From Adiantum capillus-veneris (lineage: Eukaryota; Streptophyta; Polypodiopsida; Polypodiales; Pteridaceae): a DNA stretch of 64,000 nt. A model generated the notes under the pieces. That model had not been told where the DNA came from and did no database searches. It saw nothing but the letters and a program-made list of their open reading frames with translations. How positions within the stretch are numbered: position 1 is the stretch's first letter; the number at the start of each line of letters is the position of its first letter. Both the position numbers and the translations under genes were made by a program. The DNA lies in contig CM043963.1 in assembly GCA_014529385.2 (NCBI GenBank), forward strand, positions 3,291,001-3,355,000. Direction: 5' to 3'. Shown here piece by piece: positions 1-14,183 of the stretch.

Positions 1-861
1 GTAAATCTATTTTAATTCATTTAAAAACACTTGATAAAAGAGAAAATAATAATTAAGCTCTCTAGAAGACTATTGGCAAGTCTCCCAAGGGGTCCAATGA
101 GCATTTAGCAGCCTATTGGCCAAAAGACAAAGGGGTCCAATGAGAGATTAATTGATTTATTTAATTACCTAAAGCTCTCACAAAAGGGGAAAGGGGGACA
201 CATGTCACAAGGCTATCACTTTTGCTTCTCAATTACGATTGGCTAAGCTTTGCAGGGTCCAATGAGGTGCCAATGAGTAAATTTCAAAGGGGTCAAACAA
301 GAGAGAGAGGGGCCTGATTTTGGCAAGGCATTATCTCACACACACTCACATAATCTCATGTGTGAAGCAAGAAGACTCTCTCTCTCCTTGTCAAGCTTTA
401 ATGGAAAGCTCATCACCTACTCCAAGCTTCTGAGAAGGGAGGCCAACACCAACAACTCTTAGCTTTGTGATGAAAATCCAACCAAGAGCCAAGCTTCAAT
501 GCATGCTCATCTCCTCTACCATGCTAATTCCTAATTTGTGCTAAGCTTTTATGTGTGATTATGTGAGGAGATAAACTGCTTTCTCGTAAGACTACTCCTT
601 CTTCCTCTCAATCTACTCTCATACCCTGCTAGCTCTCACCATCTTCGAAGGTGTGTGAGCTCTTGGGTCTGAGACCGTGAAGGAATTGGTGTTGTGTTTT
701 ATAAGTGTTTGCTTATTGCTTGAAGTTTCCATCTTCATTGCACTAGCTAGTTATTGAAGGAACAGAAAGAATTGTATTGTAAAATGTCTCCCTTGATGGG
801 GGAAACCTATAATACAAAGCCTTTTGGAGGGGGCACCGGCTCCATGTAAATCCGGTCCTCA
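1..861 (+). repeat. Partial LTR, family A (copy A3)
   Basis: This is a diverged copy, in opposite orientation, of the LTRs at 12271-13759 and 16983-18440. Shared landmarks are the 'aaggggtccaatga' blocks near 95-145, the 'ggggaaagggggaca' block near 185, and the terminal 'ggctccatgtaaatccgg' near 838-855. It ends in CCTCA at 861. It is cut by the window start. The sequence after it resembles the sequence after copy A2, so it is read as a 5' LTR facing right. Confidence 0.75.
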
Positions 862-1050
862 ACTGTTTTCAATAGCTTAATTTCTCTCTCTTTTGAAGTA
901 TTTTTCATGCCTATCTAACTAGGTGTTATGCTTTTTGTTTCTCTCTCCACCCAAGCACTCTTGCTATGCTCATTAGGAATCTATTCTAATGAAATTCTCA
1001 CTATGTCTATGTTATTTTCCTCTACACACAAGTTACTAGGCCATTAAATG
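862..1050 (+). other. Family A internal leader fragment
   Basis: The stretch aligns loosely with the reverse complement of 16800-16982, which is the internal sequence following LTR A2. Shared pieces include a CTCTCTCTT block and a 'ctatgctca' block. No reading frame is visible. It ends where Gypsy E1 coding homology starts, so element A3 is truncated here. Confidence 0.5.
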
Positions 1051-3427
1051 TTACAGCAATGGGGCCGACTGAATTGTGGCATCAGATCTAGGATCAATTA
1101 CAAATTTGTTTCCTAGCGGCTGTGCTCGACCATTTACAAGATCAACTCGAATGAGAAAGTCTTGGAACTTCAAGTAAACATGGCTTTTAGACCAGTCATG
1201 CACCATTTTTTCTTCCCTCATGAAAGGACTTCCTAAGATCATCTCAGATGACATAGTGTGCTTGGAAAAATCCATAACAATGAAGGTATGTCTTTATCTT
1301 GAGATCTTCCAGCATCCCAATAGGTTTAACAGTAGTTTCATTGGTCATCTTTACCACTATGTTTGTAGTCCCAAGGTGAGGTCTTCCCATAGATTCCCAG
1401 CAATTTTTAGTTACAATGCTAACCCTAGTGCCACCATCAAGGATTCCCTTCACAATTAATCCCTTGGTCGTGATTGGTATGGTCGCATTGGATTCATCGC
1501 CTTCAAAGTATTATCCCAACTTGTTACAGGTATTTCAACAACAGAGTTCTCATCTAGGTTGGGTTGTGGATCTAAATGTTCCTCCTCTATTGGCACCTCC
1601 CTAGCTCCATCTATCTGTCTAAATTGTGGTAGCCCAACTTTCAGTTCTCAATTGAGGAAAGCTCAAAGAGCTAAGAATAGCTCGGGGTCTCCATAGAGTT
1701 TAGACATGATGGTGGTTCTAACTTATGAAGCCATAAAATCCATCAATCTGGCTATATTTAACTGCACTTTTTTGGGCTTCAGTCCCTTGACATGGGGAAG
1801 TTGGGTCAGGTAATCCCTCTGTAAACATTCTCTCCGACAAGAAGGGAGTACGTCCACTTTCCAATGACTTAAAGTTACTTTCTTGTTGGATGACACTAGG
1901 TATGGCCAGTGGTCTATGGTCTTTGTGAGATTTATTTCAGGTAGGGAACACTATGCCTATAATCTAGATCTATCTAGGTGTTGGCTCTAGATCCCTTTGG
2001 GTCTCTTCTACCAAACTCGCTTGACTCGCTCAATCTCCTCTGTAGGGTTTTGATAAGTTCCTATCTTCTTCTTGGGTCTTGGCCATTGTGGCTCATGATG
2101 ATCTTCTTTGTTTGTTTGTTTCCTAGTGGTCAATTTAGTCTACATAGTCTCATTTGAATACGTTCATATACACAGGGTTTCTTCTTCTTCTGAGATTGGG
2201 CAATTGATGATGTGTCTCTTTCTTCAAGAATATAATTTTGGTTTTGGAACATCAATCATGTGAGTACATTTACTGGTACCATAGGTGTACTTTGTGTGGG
2301 ATCCTTGGTAACCTCAATTAAGTTCAATGGCATGATCTTTGGTGCATTTGGATTATTATTACATTGGGCAATCAAATGATCTATGCCACATCGATTACAC
2401 ATAAGTATCGGCATTGTAGTTGTACTCACTTGATTGGTTTGCATTATTGTGTCATTATTTTGTAGTCTAATAGGACACCCCACACTTGTAGCATTGAAGA
2501 GGTGGTCTCTTGACAGTGAAATTGATATTTTGGCCTCTTGCCGCACAAGAGCAGCTACTTGTGATAGACAGGTTTGACTTGTCCTCAATAGTCTAATAGG
2601 ACACCCCACACTTGTAGCATTGAAGAGGTGGTCTCTTGGCAGTGAAATTGATATTTTGGCCTCTTGCCGCACAAGAGAAGCTATTTGTGATGATAGACAG
2701 GTTTGACTTGTCCCCAATACTCCTCCATATAGTATTGTGGAATTTCTTCAAGTGCATCAATCCCATAGGAAACATCAGGGTCTGTGAGATCCACAATCCA
2801 CACAAGCAATGGATGACTCACAACCCACTTGATTCACAAAAGTGATTCTCGAATGTGGGGGTTGCGGTCCTTGCACTGGAGGTGGTAAGGGTGTTGTTTA
2901 AACAACATTTTGGACCCTAGGGACCATGCGTTGTGATGTTTGTTCAAGAGGTGGGGATGGCATCAATGCAGGCACTCGAGGTGTGTCCATCCATGCTAAG
3001 GTTAGTCTATTGGCCATCACACGTTTAAATACTATGCAATCCTTGGCTTGATGACCATACCTCCCCATGCATTTCAATTTCCATAAAATTTTACTCTAAA
3101 TGTAGGGCATTCACTGGTACTATGGGGACCAAAGCAAACTGAGCACCATTGTTTCTCCCTTCTTGGATACATATGATTGTTTTGTGGAGCACAATTGTCT
3201 CTAACACTTTCTTGAATGGCCTTGGTGAGATCTATTAAAGTCATCTCAGATAGATTTGGCTCTTTAGCAATAGGATTTATGGTCACTGTCTCATGCCCCG
3301 ATGCTTGCAAGCTAGTAGGTTTAGGCTCAACAGACACTCTTTCTCCTTAAATCATTAAATTGTCCTCTAATTGAATCGCATTGGTGGTGACTGCTCAAGT
3401 CATTGTGTTCTCCTAGGGAATCCCATA
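1051..3427 (-). pseudogene. Gypsy E1 remnant: gag zinc knuckles and protease
   Basis: This is a degenerate minus-strand copy of the Gypsy gag-protease region that is better preserved in E2 (46380-48840). From right to left it holds the gag C-terminal part (3074-3337, with a CxxC...C motif), zinc-knuckle remnants (2256-2717, CNRCGIDHLIAQC) and a retropepsin-like segment (1051-1453, LDGGTRVSIVTKNCW then MILGSPFM). Stops and frameshifts occur throughout. Reverse transcriptase, RNase H and integrase are absent because the copy ends at 1051 against family A. Compared with E2 it has lost about 330 bp of gag near 3405. Its 5' part continues at 19616 on the far side of element B. It is certainly non-functional. 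Confidence 0.85.
2464..2715 (-). repeat. Tandem duplication in the E1 zinc-knuckle region
   Basis: Two adjacent copies of about 126 bp begin at 2464 and 2590, each with 'agtctaataggacacccc'. They differ at few sites. The duplicated segment encodes the stretch before the CNRCGIDH knuckle, so it repeats part of gag. E2 has a single copy. Confidence 0.85.
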
Positions 3428-3432
3428 TTTGT

Positions 3433-4351
3433 ATGTGGGGGTCCCATCATTGCAATAGCTCCAATGACCAACAAAATTATCAATCCGGAGAGATGAGCTA
3501 CCCATCTAGGGCATGGAAACACTCACACGGTTAGTGAGCTAATCGTGGAAACACAAATGGTTAACTCTACAAGGTGATCTTCTCGGCCTATGGAAGAGCT
3601 ATGCCAAATGAAGGGCAATCTCCATATCCACTTCTCTTCACCTCTAATCAACCCAATCACACACACTACGATTGCAAGACGCACACAACACTAATCCTAT
3701 CATGCAACACACTAATCGCAAGCACACACATAGATCTATTGAGCACCACACTCCAATCAAACCTACATGCACACACAAGAAAAAGAGGGCAATCACACAA
3801 GATTAGAGAGGGATTAACCCACTAATTAGTTAAGATCTAGCTAATCTAAGCATCATAGACAGTCATAAGAAGCATGAGAGAGGCATAGTGAAAGATAATG
3901 AATCATTGATTAGTGCTAATCAAGTCTCATGAGCAAGGAGAAGCTCAAGGACTCCATAGCCACACACCTCAAGAGCTCTCACCAAAGAGTGCTCTCAACA
4001 AATGACTTGAGAACCCTAATTTCATTTACACATTGCCTTATGTACCTAGGCTAAAAATATGCAATGTCCGGGTGCCCAAGGCCTTTAGGGCTCCACCACT
4101 TACTGAATCTACAACCTAGGCATAGTAACTGACCTGTTCTTTACAGCTTGGAACTCCCGTTGAGCCCGTAACACATTAAAATATTACAATGGCTTAAAAT
4201 AAATCGGGAATTTACAATACGTGATCATTTTTGGAAAAGGTGAAAAATGTGTACTCCAATCTTTACTTCTTCTTTGTATTGATCTTCAATGTGCATACGT
4301 ATGTCTTCAGTCTTTAGCAGCTTCTGTTAACTGACGTTGTCTCAGTTAACA
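3433..4351 (-). repeat. 3' LTR of element B
   Basis: It is about 919 bp and matches 18685-19610 along its length with scattered differences. In element orientation it starts TGTTAACTGAG and ends near ...GGGACCCCC. It directly abuts the TTTGT duplication on the left and a polypurine tract on the right. Confidence 0.9.
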
Positions 4352-4364
4352 TTCTCCCCTTCCG
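4352..4364 (-). other. Polypurine tract of element B
   Basis: On the minus strand this reads CGGAAGGGGAGAA immediately before the TGTTAACTGAG start of the 3' LTR. That is the expected primer site for plus-strand DNA synthesis. Confidence 0.8.
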
Positions 4365-5249
4365 ATTTTAGTGCCCGTCCTTGGGCACTGTTAAAAAGTG
4401 CCCGTGGAGGATGTGGAAGGTTTTTGATTGGTTTTTGATGGCATGATTGTCGTCATTTATCGTTGAATTTGTTGATGAGGTTCAATTTGTTACAGCATCT
4501 TCATTGGTCCAAATATGTCTGATGTGAGAGATGATGTTGCACTTGTACGTTGTAATAGCAGAATGATGAGGCTACTGTTTATTTATGAAAAGTATGTACA
4601 AGGGAAGTAGAATGATGAGGTTCTAAATTAGGGTCTAATACCTAGATGACCAAAGGGAAAAAACCCAGTGGAAAAATAGTGCCTTTGGGATACGCGCATT
4701 ATTTGGGTACTTATTAGCATGTGAATATTAATAAAGTACTCAAGATTATTTGCTGATAGATATGGAATTAAAAAGCAGCAATTATGAGAGGGTAGCATGA
4801 TGGAACATTGGTTTGCCTGTTCTAGTCCACTCAAGGTGCATAGGTGGAAGCAAAAAGAGTGTCTAATTCATACGTCCAATGGTGGGACATCATATTTATG
4901 CATACACAAAAATTCATGGAAAACAATATGATGTGCAAGTATGATTTTGAGGGGTAATTTAGAAAGATGGTGTTGCTATAAAAGCATGTGTATTGGCTTT
5001 GCAAGCTGGCGCCCCTTTAAGAATGGTTTTCTTTGACGAGGATATGTGCTCTCATCTTACTGTGCATTGTGCGTGAGTGTTGGACTCTACGACACTCCGC
5101 CAATTGTAAGTTAATAGACTTCAACTCTTATGCTCATTTCATCCAGCATGAGCGACATGACTTTAGATATGCTCAACTCTTCCAGCTTCAGTGTAAGCCT
5201 TAACTACTACGACTATTAGCACAGAGTCTAATATGACTTGAAGCTTTGG
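4365..5249 (-). other. Element B 3' untranslated region
   Basis: No credible reading frame is present. A short inverted motif (GTGCCC...GGGCAC, near 4370-4400) sits beside the polypurine tract. The C block has a similar arrangement at 10700-10720. Confidence 0.45.
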
Positions 5250-8200
5250 GACTAATGCTTTGCTCATTTTATGGCTCAGCAGCCCAACTCTGACTATGCC
5301 AAAGAGTGTTTTTTGCACCCTGGTGACTTGACTTTTTACATTCTTGAGCTTATTACAAACATTTCTATAGGTAAAAGTAAGCTTGAATCCTCAAAAAGAG
5401 GATTAGTGAAGGACCAAGTTGGCCTTGAAGGTTTCTTTTGCCATACATGTTTTATCATCTTAGAATCTGCATTCTCATTAGTTGGGTTGTCCTTCTTTGA
5501 CTGTGAAGACTCCATTATCTGTTTGATTCTCCAATTGGGCCTGTTGATAGGAGTCTTTGATGTTGTTGTAGGCCTTTGTTCACTGTTGACATTTAGCTTT
5601 TGACTAGGAGCATTGGAAGACTTAGGAATCCAAATCTCTTGATGGCCTTTGTATCTCCATTGTTGATTTTGTTGAGTTGTAGGTCTTGTTGAGCTGTAGG
5701 TCTTGTTGAGATCTTTAGATATTCATGCAGATCTGGTGTAGCTATAGCTGGCGTGCGATTGATTGGTAGCCAAATCTTTGTATAGCTTGTATAGAATCCT
5801 TGTCGAAGAGGAATATTCTTTGAGATCCATCTTTTTTTTGTATCCTCTTAAAAGTTGTGTTGACTTTAGCATTTTTTGATGTTGTTCTGTTGTATACTTG
5901 CTTCTTAGGTATCCTAAGATATTGTCGAGGTTGATACCTTGTGGGTATTCTTTTTTGGGAGGGACTTGAAGTTACTTCATATGCTCTAACCTGCAGTTTT
6001 GGTACCCATATCTGTCTGTTACCTCCATAGTACTCATGTTCTTTTAAGCTCCATTGGGATTTTGTCTATCCCATGTGTTTGTCTTTCTGTGTTGATTTCC
6101 CATCCTTAATCCAAACGGGATCATTGACTTTGACTAAACTGTTCGAAACAAACACTTACTTGACTTTCCTTTGATTTCTTGAGTACTTTCTTTGCTTTTC
6201 TGGGTGTCTCCTTAGAGGGTTTAGTTGGGTCAGCACTTGACTTGAGATTTTGAAAGCTTGACTTGCTTGAAGAAGCTGATCCATGAGGTTTCTTTGATGT
6301 AGAGACATATGTTGTCACATCTTCTTTGCTAATGTGTGGAAGGTCCACTTTAGCTTTACCTTTGTCTACAAGATTTGTCTTTGATTCTTTTGACTTTGGC
6401 AACTCTGAATCAAGCATTAACGGTACTTGTAAATGTTATTGACTACCTCTTGGAAAAGAGAGCATTAGCATTTTATCTTCTTTGTAGGCCTTGTGTTGGT
6501 CTAACCATGGATGTCCAACGATGACATCTGTAAGCATTTCCTTTGAAGACTTCCCATGAAACTTTACTTGCTCCTCATGATTTTGGATGCTAAGGGTAGC
6601 AACCATTTCTTGTTGACTTGCATGATTTCTCTATTATCTGGCTTGCCTTGAGTAATCTCTGGAATACTCTGAATGTTTTCTGCAACCATATTGCAATTTG
6701 CTTCGTTATCTAGTAGAGCATTGCATCTGACACTTGCTCCTTTTGTGCTGCTGAGAATTATAGCTATTCTCATTGGAGGTTCTATTGAAGATCTTTGTCC
6801 AGGTTTTGCCATGGTCTCATCTTGATCTAACTATGTCTCTATGGAGGGTGACTTGAGACTTTTTGTTGCAATTTGACTTGCATCAGCTAATTCAGCTGGA
6901 AATGTCTGAAACTTTGGACTTCCTATTGCTTCGTGGTTGTCTGCAACTTCGTTCTTCTTAACTTCTGGCTTTGGTGGCATTCTTTGCTCAATAGCTTCCG
7001 TGGTTTCTCTTTGCTCTATTTTATCTGCACTTGCTATTGCTGATTTGCTTTAATCTCTTCTACAATTTTGTTTGATGGAGATGAATCATCTTCAATAAGC
7101 TTTGCTTTGGCATTGGTCTCCATTTTAATTGTGCTTGAGGATTTTATGCTTTTGTCCCCGGGTGACCAGTCTTGATCTTCATTCTTTGTTGTCTCTGAAG
7201 ACTGCATCCTGTTTACATTCTGTATCTCTAACATCTTTTGGGCCATTGGCATTCCCATTATGATGTTGTGTGGCATATCCTTTGTTGTGATCACATGAAA
7301 TTGAGCTTTGATGATCAGTGATCTTACTTCAATGGTGTTGGAGATGATTCCTCAACATTCTGGTCCTTTGTCTCCAGATATGCTCACAAACTCAGGAGCA
7401 TCTTCATCTTTTCCAAGTGCGAAAAGACATGACGTTCTTGTCTAACTGCAAATCTAGCTTTACTTCTCTTGACAGCTTTTCTTTGTTTTCACCAACAATG
7501 TTGCACTTGATCATCTCACGATTTGTGTTTGAATTGACTTCTACTTTTGTGGCAACATCCTTTGGTTGAGCTTTATCTGCATTTTCTTTGCTTTGATCAC
7601 CTGCTTCCGTGGATGTCGACTCCATTGGTTGTAATACTGCACTTTTTTACAATTGTGTAGCATTGTCCTCGTGCTTCTGAGTAACCTTTGATCTTAAAAG
7701 ATCCATTGTACTATCTGGCAGAATTTGTCTCTTCGGAGGAGATTTTGGTGGTGACCTTTGTGTAGCTTTCTGGACTTTAGCTCCCATTGACTTTGACTTT
7801 TTTGTCACCTGTTCTGGCAGCTTGAGGCTTTGCATCATCTTCAGATAGTCTTTGACTTCAGTCGCGCCATCCGTAGGGGTGTGTACAAGGTCATGACCTA
7901 GCTGATATTCGTTACCATGTGCATCTTGATATGCATATGTGAGCTTGATCACATGTAACTGCTTGAAAACTGTTGGATTTGTTGGATTTTGACTTTGATT
8001 TGTGGAGATCAGTTGAAACTTTTGTCCTTGATGATATTCATAGAAGCATTTGTCTGTAGACTCTGATGGAATCTGGGTCAATTAGAAACTTCCAACAACC
8101 ATATGATCTTTCAATGGTTTGTGCTTTGAAGGGGTCTATTGGCTAGAAGCCCTAGTGCTTCTACTTAGTGTAGAATTTCTTGGTACATCAGCTGAGCTTG

Positions 8201-8855
8201 ATGGATTTACAGCACCCCCTTCCTAGGGTGATCACTATAGTCTACTTCATTGTAAGAGTTCAAAATTGTTTGGCTCTGATTTAGTCTCACCTCTTCTGGG
8301 ACTGTGAAGGTACACTTTGGGTAGCACTATTGAGGTTTGGCATATGTAAACCTTCTACCTTGAAACATGATAAATTATTCCCCAGGTCAAGCTATAAATA
8401 GCATTATCTTTGCCTTGATATTGTTTATCCCATGGGTCTCCTATGATATAAGCTTCTGTGGTTTCAGGACCCAAGGTATCATAGATGCTAGACTCTCGTC
8501 TATATCTACAACTATTTTTGTCAAAGTATATGTTCGTTTGGTCACAACATCAAAGTTTGATTTCCAACAGAGGAGAGTTTGGCTCTGAACAGATTTCTGG
8601 GTTTACTCAGGTAATATCCTTCAGCTCTAGAGAGGATGGACTATGATAGATTCTTTCCTCTGAAATGAACCATCCTTTCTGATCTATCACTGGACGCACT
8701 TCTATGAGCTGGTATGTGGGCCGTTCAAACATTGGTTGATCCTTTTTGCACAATTTTTCTTTTTGGTCTACATAGTGTTTATATGAATTATGTGTACTAT
8801 ACAAAGCTAACATCATTATGTTTGATGTGTCCCTTAGATTCGTGAATGATTGCAC
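5250..8855 (-). pseudogene. Element B polyprotein remnant: two retropepsin-like segments and W(V/I)PK repeats
   Basis: A long minus-strand coding remnant is broken into frames at 8607-8855, 7647-8081, 7404-7625, 7034-7294, 6564-6812 and 6121-6417. One protease-like segment has NIIMGMPMA (about 7234-7262), resembling the C-terminal hydrophobic-Gly motif. A second has ALLDNEANCNMV (about 6685-6720), where the usual D-S/T-G triad is D-N-E, followed by VIVGHPWLD (about 6500-6530). The catalytic triad is lost. The linker is rich in Ser, Lys and Gln. The C-terminal part carries EIWIPK (about 5620) and QIWVPK (about 6000), also seen downstream of integrase in E2. No reverse transcriptase or integrase motif is present. 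The retropepsin assignment is by motif only. Confidence 0.6.
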
Positions 8856-9080
8856 ACTTGTGGCAGTGGATGCAAAATCATTTAGAAACCTAACAATCTT
8901 TTCAACCTTTGGTGATATCTCGACACCTGACTAAATTCATGCAAGAATATATTGTTCAAAGAATCAATTTTAAGCTTTTTAGGTACCTGTGCATCTTTAT
9001 GCTGATTTTGAACTTGCAGTGTTTTGAATTGTGCTTCTAATGGTAATGCAGAATCATCTGATTACATTAAAGTGACAAGT
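8856..9080. other. Element B internal sequence without visible gene
   Basis: This 225-bp stretch lies between the last B reading frame and LTR-like block C. I see no coding, repeat or regulatory signal in it. Confidence 0.4.
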
Positions 9081-10687
9081 TGTGGGACGCATGTCTAACC
9101 CCTAGGAAATTCGCCATCGAAAACTTACCGCAACACGTAAGTGCAGGGGAGGGGTTTGTTATTACAAGTTACATAAGCGTATAAGCTAGGGACAAGCCCC
9201 CAATAATTTATCTCCCATGTTTAAAAATAAGGGAGGGGGGTATCATATTTATGGGGGGGTGGGGGACCTGACCTGGGTTGATTAGTTGTAACGATTAGTC
9301 ACCGTTGTGTACTAGAACACGGATGAATTTTGGGATTTGTTTTTTATCAGGTCACATATCAAATGATGCATCAAGCTGGTCATAGATAAGGGTTGCTTTG
9401 GAGCAAATCAACGGTTGATTTACAGCAGCTTTGGATGGGTTATAATTGGACGGGTAGCCACAGTGCAAGATGAACAGGCACATAGTTTGAAAGTCAAACT
9501 AAGACACATTGAGGGTACATCTAGTTATCAATAGAAGTGGTTCCTTAGTATGTTTCCAGTCACTATGCTACAAACTCTTTGACTAGTTTTACTCAATTAG
9601 ATCATGTGAGACCTGAATTTTATATATAAGATAGGGGTATGATAGTTTTCTTCATTAATTGTCGTATAAGTGTAGAAAGAGGGGTCATATTAGCTAATAT
9701 GAGTCGTATATAGGGGTTTTATTAAAGTTGTTCGCTCGCAGGTGGCGTCCTATTTTGTATATAGAGTGAATCCCCCAGGGTCTAACCTCACCATCCTATC
9801 TTATTGCAGTATTACCGAGAACCACGATTAATTTGTCAAACCATGGGACGAATCTAACTCGACTAGTGCATAGAGGCTACAAGAGGTTGTCAATCTCTCG
9901 AAAAACAACTAACAACTCGCATCTAACTCAAGCTACACTCAAGTGACTAAAATCACCAAAAGCCAATCGATCATCGGCAAGCAAATCACTTCTGTTACAG
10001 CATCAAATGACATCCAAACATAACAAAACTTCTGGGACAAGTCTATAAGACCTAAGCACACATGCTTATGGTCTCAAACCCCACTTTAGGTCAAGTTCCA
10101 AAATTGCGATTATTAACAGCAGTGGATTTTTGACCTAGCCGTTTTCGACCCAGAATGCATCTAAATGCTTAGCAATGATGCCCCAATACCCCGCCTATGC
10201 TTAGTTTTTTATTTAAAAGTGTAAATTTCTAGTTATGATGAAATTAGACCGTAGGTCGGCGATGCCAAAAGCTACAAAATATTGTAAATGGCTTACGTCA
10301 ATGCGTAGAGCTCTTACCTACGGTTGCAATGCAACAAACAAGATCGCAATGTGACAACCAGAGAGGGAGTAGGAAGCGTGAGAAAGAGAGAAGTGAGCGC
10401 CATTAGCTCACGCTGTGTATTTCTTATCCAAAAACTTATTTAAAACTTACAAAAATTGTTTTTATACCTTAGCCAAGGTTTTTGGGTGGTCAAAATTAAT
10501 AATCTGGAGGTCTACCAAAGCTAGGTGATGATTGGCTGATACAATCTAGAAGCTTGTAGCCCCAGCTCATTAATTACAAAGTTTATCCGAGAAAATAGGA
10601 GTTACAATATTCCCGATTTATCAAAATAATAAATGTTTTACAAAGAGAACTCCAAAAAATGGTGTCCGTGTTAGCTTGCTGCTAACA
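9081..10687 (-). repeat. LTR-like block C
   Basis: In minus orientation the block runs from TGTTAGCAGCAAGC to ...GCGTCCCACA, with TG...CA ends and about 1607 bp. It is preceded on the right by a purine-rich tract, so it looks like a 3' LTR of a minus-strand element related to B. No second copy exists in the window, and the flanks show no target duplication. It may be a solo or truncated remnant, or part of a mosaic element. Boundaries are inferred. Confidence 0.5.
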
Positions 10688-10700
10688 TTCCCCCTCCTCG
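10688..10700 (-). other. Polypurine-tract-like site beside block C
   Basis: The minus strand reads CGAGGAGGGGGAA directly before TGTTAGC. This is the same layout as the B site at 4352-4364, with a nearby GTGTC...GACAC inverted motif near 10705-10720. Confidence 0.55.
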
Positions 10701-10922
10701 CCTGTGTCGTTCCTTGACACAGCTTTATGGACTGAAATAGTCTTCGGGTTGATGATTGGCGAGGTGGTCTTTAAGCGCGTCCAGTGCCTTCTAGTATCTG
10801 GTTCGTGTTTCCTTGTCAGGCACTTGCAAAAATTGCATTGTTACTTTATTCTTCATCTCCATTGTTCAGTATCCTACAAACCTGGATGTTAGGTTTTTGA
10901 TCACCGGTGCAAATATCTTCAT

Positions 10923-12268
10923 TTACCAGGTGAAGAATCCAGTGTAGAATTCTTCTTCAAAGTCCAGCATAGTATTCGATGGCAAGAACATGCATCTGGC
11001 ATAGAATCCGTAAAGGACCTCTTCTGAAGGTTGCCCACTCAGATCGTAGCATAAGCCTTTGCTTCCGTCCAAGAATGATAGCCATGGGGCTCCTATTTTC
11101 TCAGGCTCATTAAAAACTTGTATACATGTTAGCAGCATCCTGCAGATCTTATATAACATGGCACAGGAGAGATCTGGCAGACTCTTGAAGAAAGAGATGG
11201 CACCCGTTAGGGTTTCCACCATGTATTCTTATGTTGCTGGGCCTCTCTCTGGAGCTGGCAGCCTGGGGAAGTTAAGCCAAGTTGGCCTCTTCTTTTGCAA
11301 TGCTTCATACGCTTGCCATGTCCTTACTCTGGGTACATGACAGAATGTTGGATCTCTTTGAACGGCTGCAGGTGCTCTTGTGAACAGAATTAGGTATCTT
11401 GGATTCTTGTTTAACCAACTTCACCTCCACTTTGGGTGGTCTTTATCTGCACCATCTTCTTGCATATCCTCGTACAGCCTTTCTTTCACCTGTAATACTT
11501 CCACTTTGATGAGAGGGTACGGCAGGGATTGTTGGTGCCATTGAGCATTGATCTGATTGGGAGTGAGTTGAGTGACGTTGACAGAGTGTAAAACTCTCAA
11601 CTCCCAGTCCATTGAGACTTTCCACTGCTCATCCACCTCTGGGTGATCTTCTCCGTAAGTGCGTCCTCTTCATCTTTTGATAGTTGGACCATTGGCATTG
11701 TGTCTGCATCTATGATGTGAACAAGAAAATCCTCATCACCATTGGGCTCTGTTGTGGACTGTGTCTCAAACTCAGTAAACGAGACCGAGGATATGTCTGT
11801 CCGTGGCGGCTCTGAAGTGCCTACCTCTTTCTGCATGTCTGGTTTTCCATCTCTAAGGAGTTGATTAATTCACTTTAGTTCTGCTATCTCCTTTAGAAGC
11901 TCCTCCTCTCTTTGAACCCGCATCAGTGTCAGGTCCCTGCGCTGTGATTGTTCTAGCTTTCATTCCAATTCTAGATATTTGTTTTTCTTTTCAAGTGCCT
12001 TATACACTTCGTGAGTTCCTTTGATCGAGGCCACGGCTAGATTTTCTCTGATTTGCTGTAAGAAAATGGCCTGATCATTGATCCTCTGTTCAAAATACTG
12101 CAGAGAAGCATTGGCAACATCTAATTGCACCTGAATTTTTTGATCTGACAGAGATTTCGTAAGAAGTTCATTTGTAACTTCTGTCAACTGCTCAGCTTTT
12201 GCTTTGCAGGCATCGAATAGTTTGGTAAGTATATCACCTAACTCCTTCATTTCTTTTTGTTGCGTATC
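10923..12268 (-). pseudogene. Coiled-coil gag-like ORF remnant (unrecognised)
   Basis: The frames at 11960-12250, 11597-11836, 11421-11636 and 10923-11222 read as one decayed minus-strand gene. The first about 100 residues are Leu/Glu/Lys-rich with heptad-like spacing (coiled coil). An acidic segment follows, then a less polar C-terminus. I do not recognise a family. The start region is interrupted by element A. The B leader ends in ATGAAGGAT at 18441-18449, and the frame continues at 12265 with ACGCAACAAAAAG, so this is probably the first ORF of element B. It lies where a gag would be expected, but no zinc knuckle or capsid motif is visible. Confidence 0.5.
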
Positions 12269-12270
12269 TC

Positions 12271-13759
<1,489 letters not shown>

Positions 13760-13836
13760 CATTAAGTGATCAATTTAATATGAGAAAATCATTTGGATTG
13801 GTTAGATATTAGATTTTATGACATTACCTCTCTCTT
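13760..13836 (-). other. Start of chromovirus D 3' LTR with polypurine tract
   Basis: On the minus strand, AAGAGAGAGG (13827-13836) precedes TAATGTCATAAAATC. This is the usual layout at the end of a chromovirus internal region. Only about 64 bp of the LTR remain before LTR A1 begins at 13759. Confidence 0.6.
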
Positions 13837-14183
13837 GAAATCATAGTCGTCCTCGACTATGAGGTAGAAGAGATAAAGCCTTAGTCATTAGTCAATCGTA
13901 CTTAGCGGGTAGAGGATCCCTTTTTTACCCTACGACATCTTTCCAAGATGGATGACTAATCCATTTGGTGCTTGGGAGACATAGCTGCCGCAAGCATGTC
14001 TGCTCTTTAGTCCATTTCATTCTCCCAAAGTAGAGTGACAAGTTCTACTTGGTGTTTGAGAGACGTTGTCATCACAAACATGATTCTAAGCATGCATACT
14101 AGTTAAATTTGTGCACAATTAAAAAGAGGACTAGTCTTATAAGACAAAAACATGAGTCATTTAAAAGAAATTTGTACATTTGC
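13837..14183 (-). other. Chromovirus D 3' untranslated region
   Basis: It lies between the stop of the chromodomain frame and the polypurine tract. It holds no gene. It contains two loose repeats of a 'gagacatagctgccgcaagcatg' type segment near 13976 and 14060. Confidence 0.5.

Noticed and set aside
5271-5603. 110-residue plus-strand ORF with hydrophobic segments
   Set aside because: It lies antisense to the element B coding remnant, where minus-strand W(V/I)PK motifs continue; it is probably a shadow frame.
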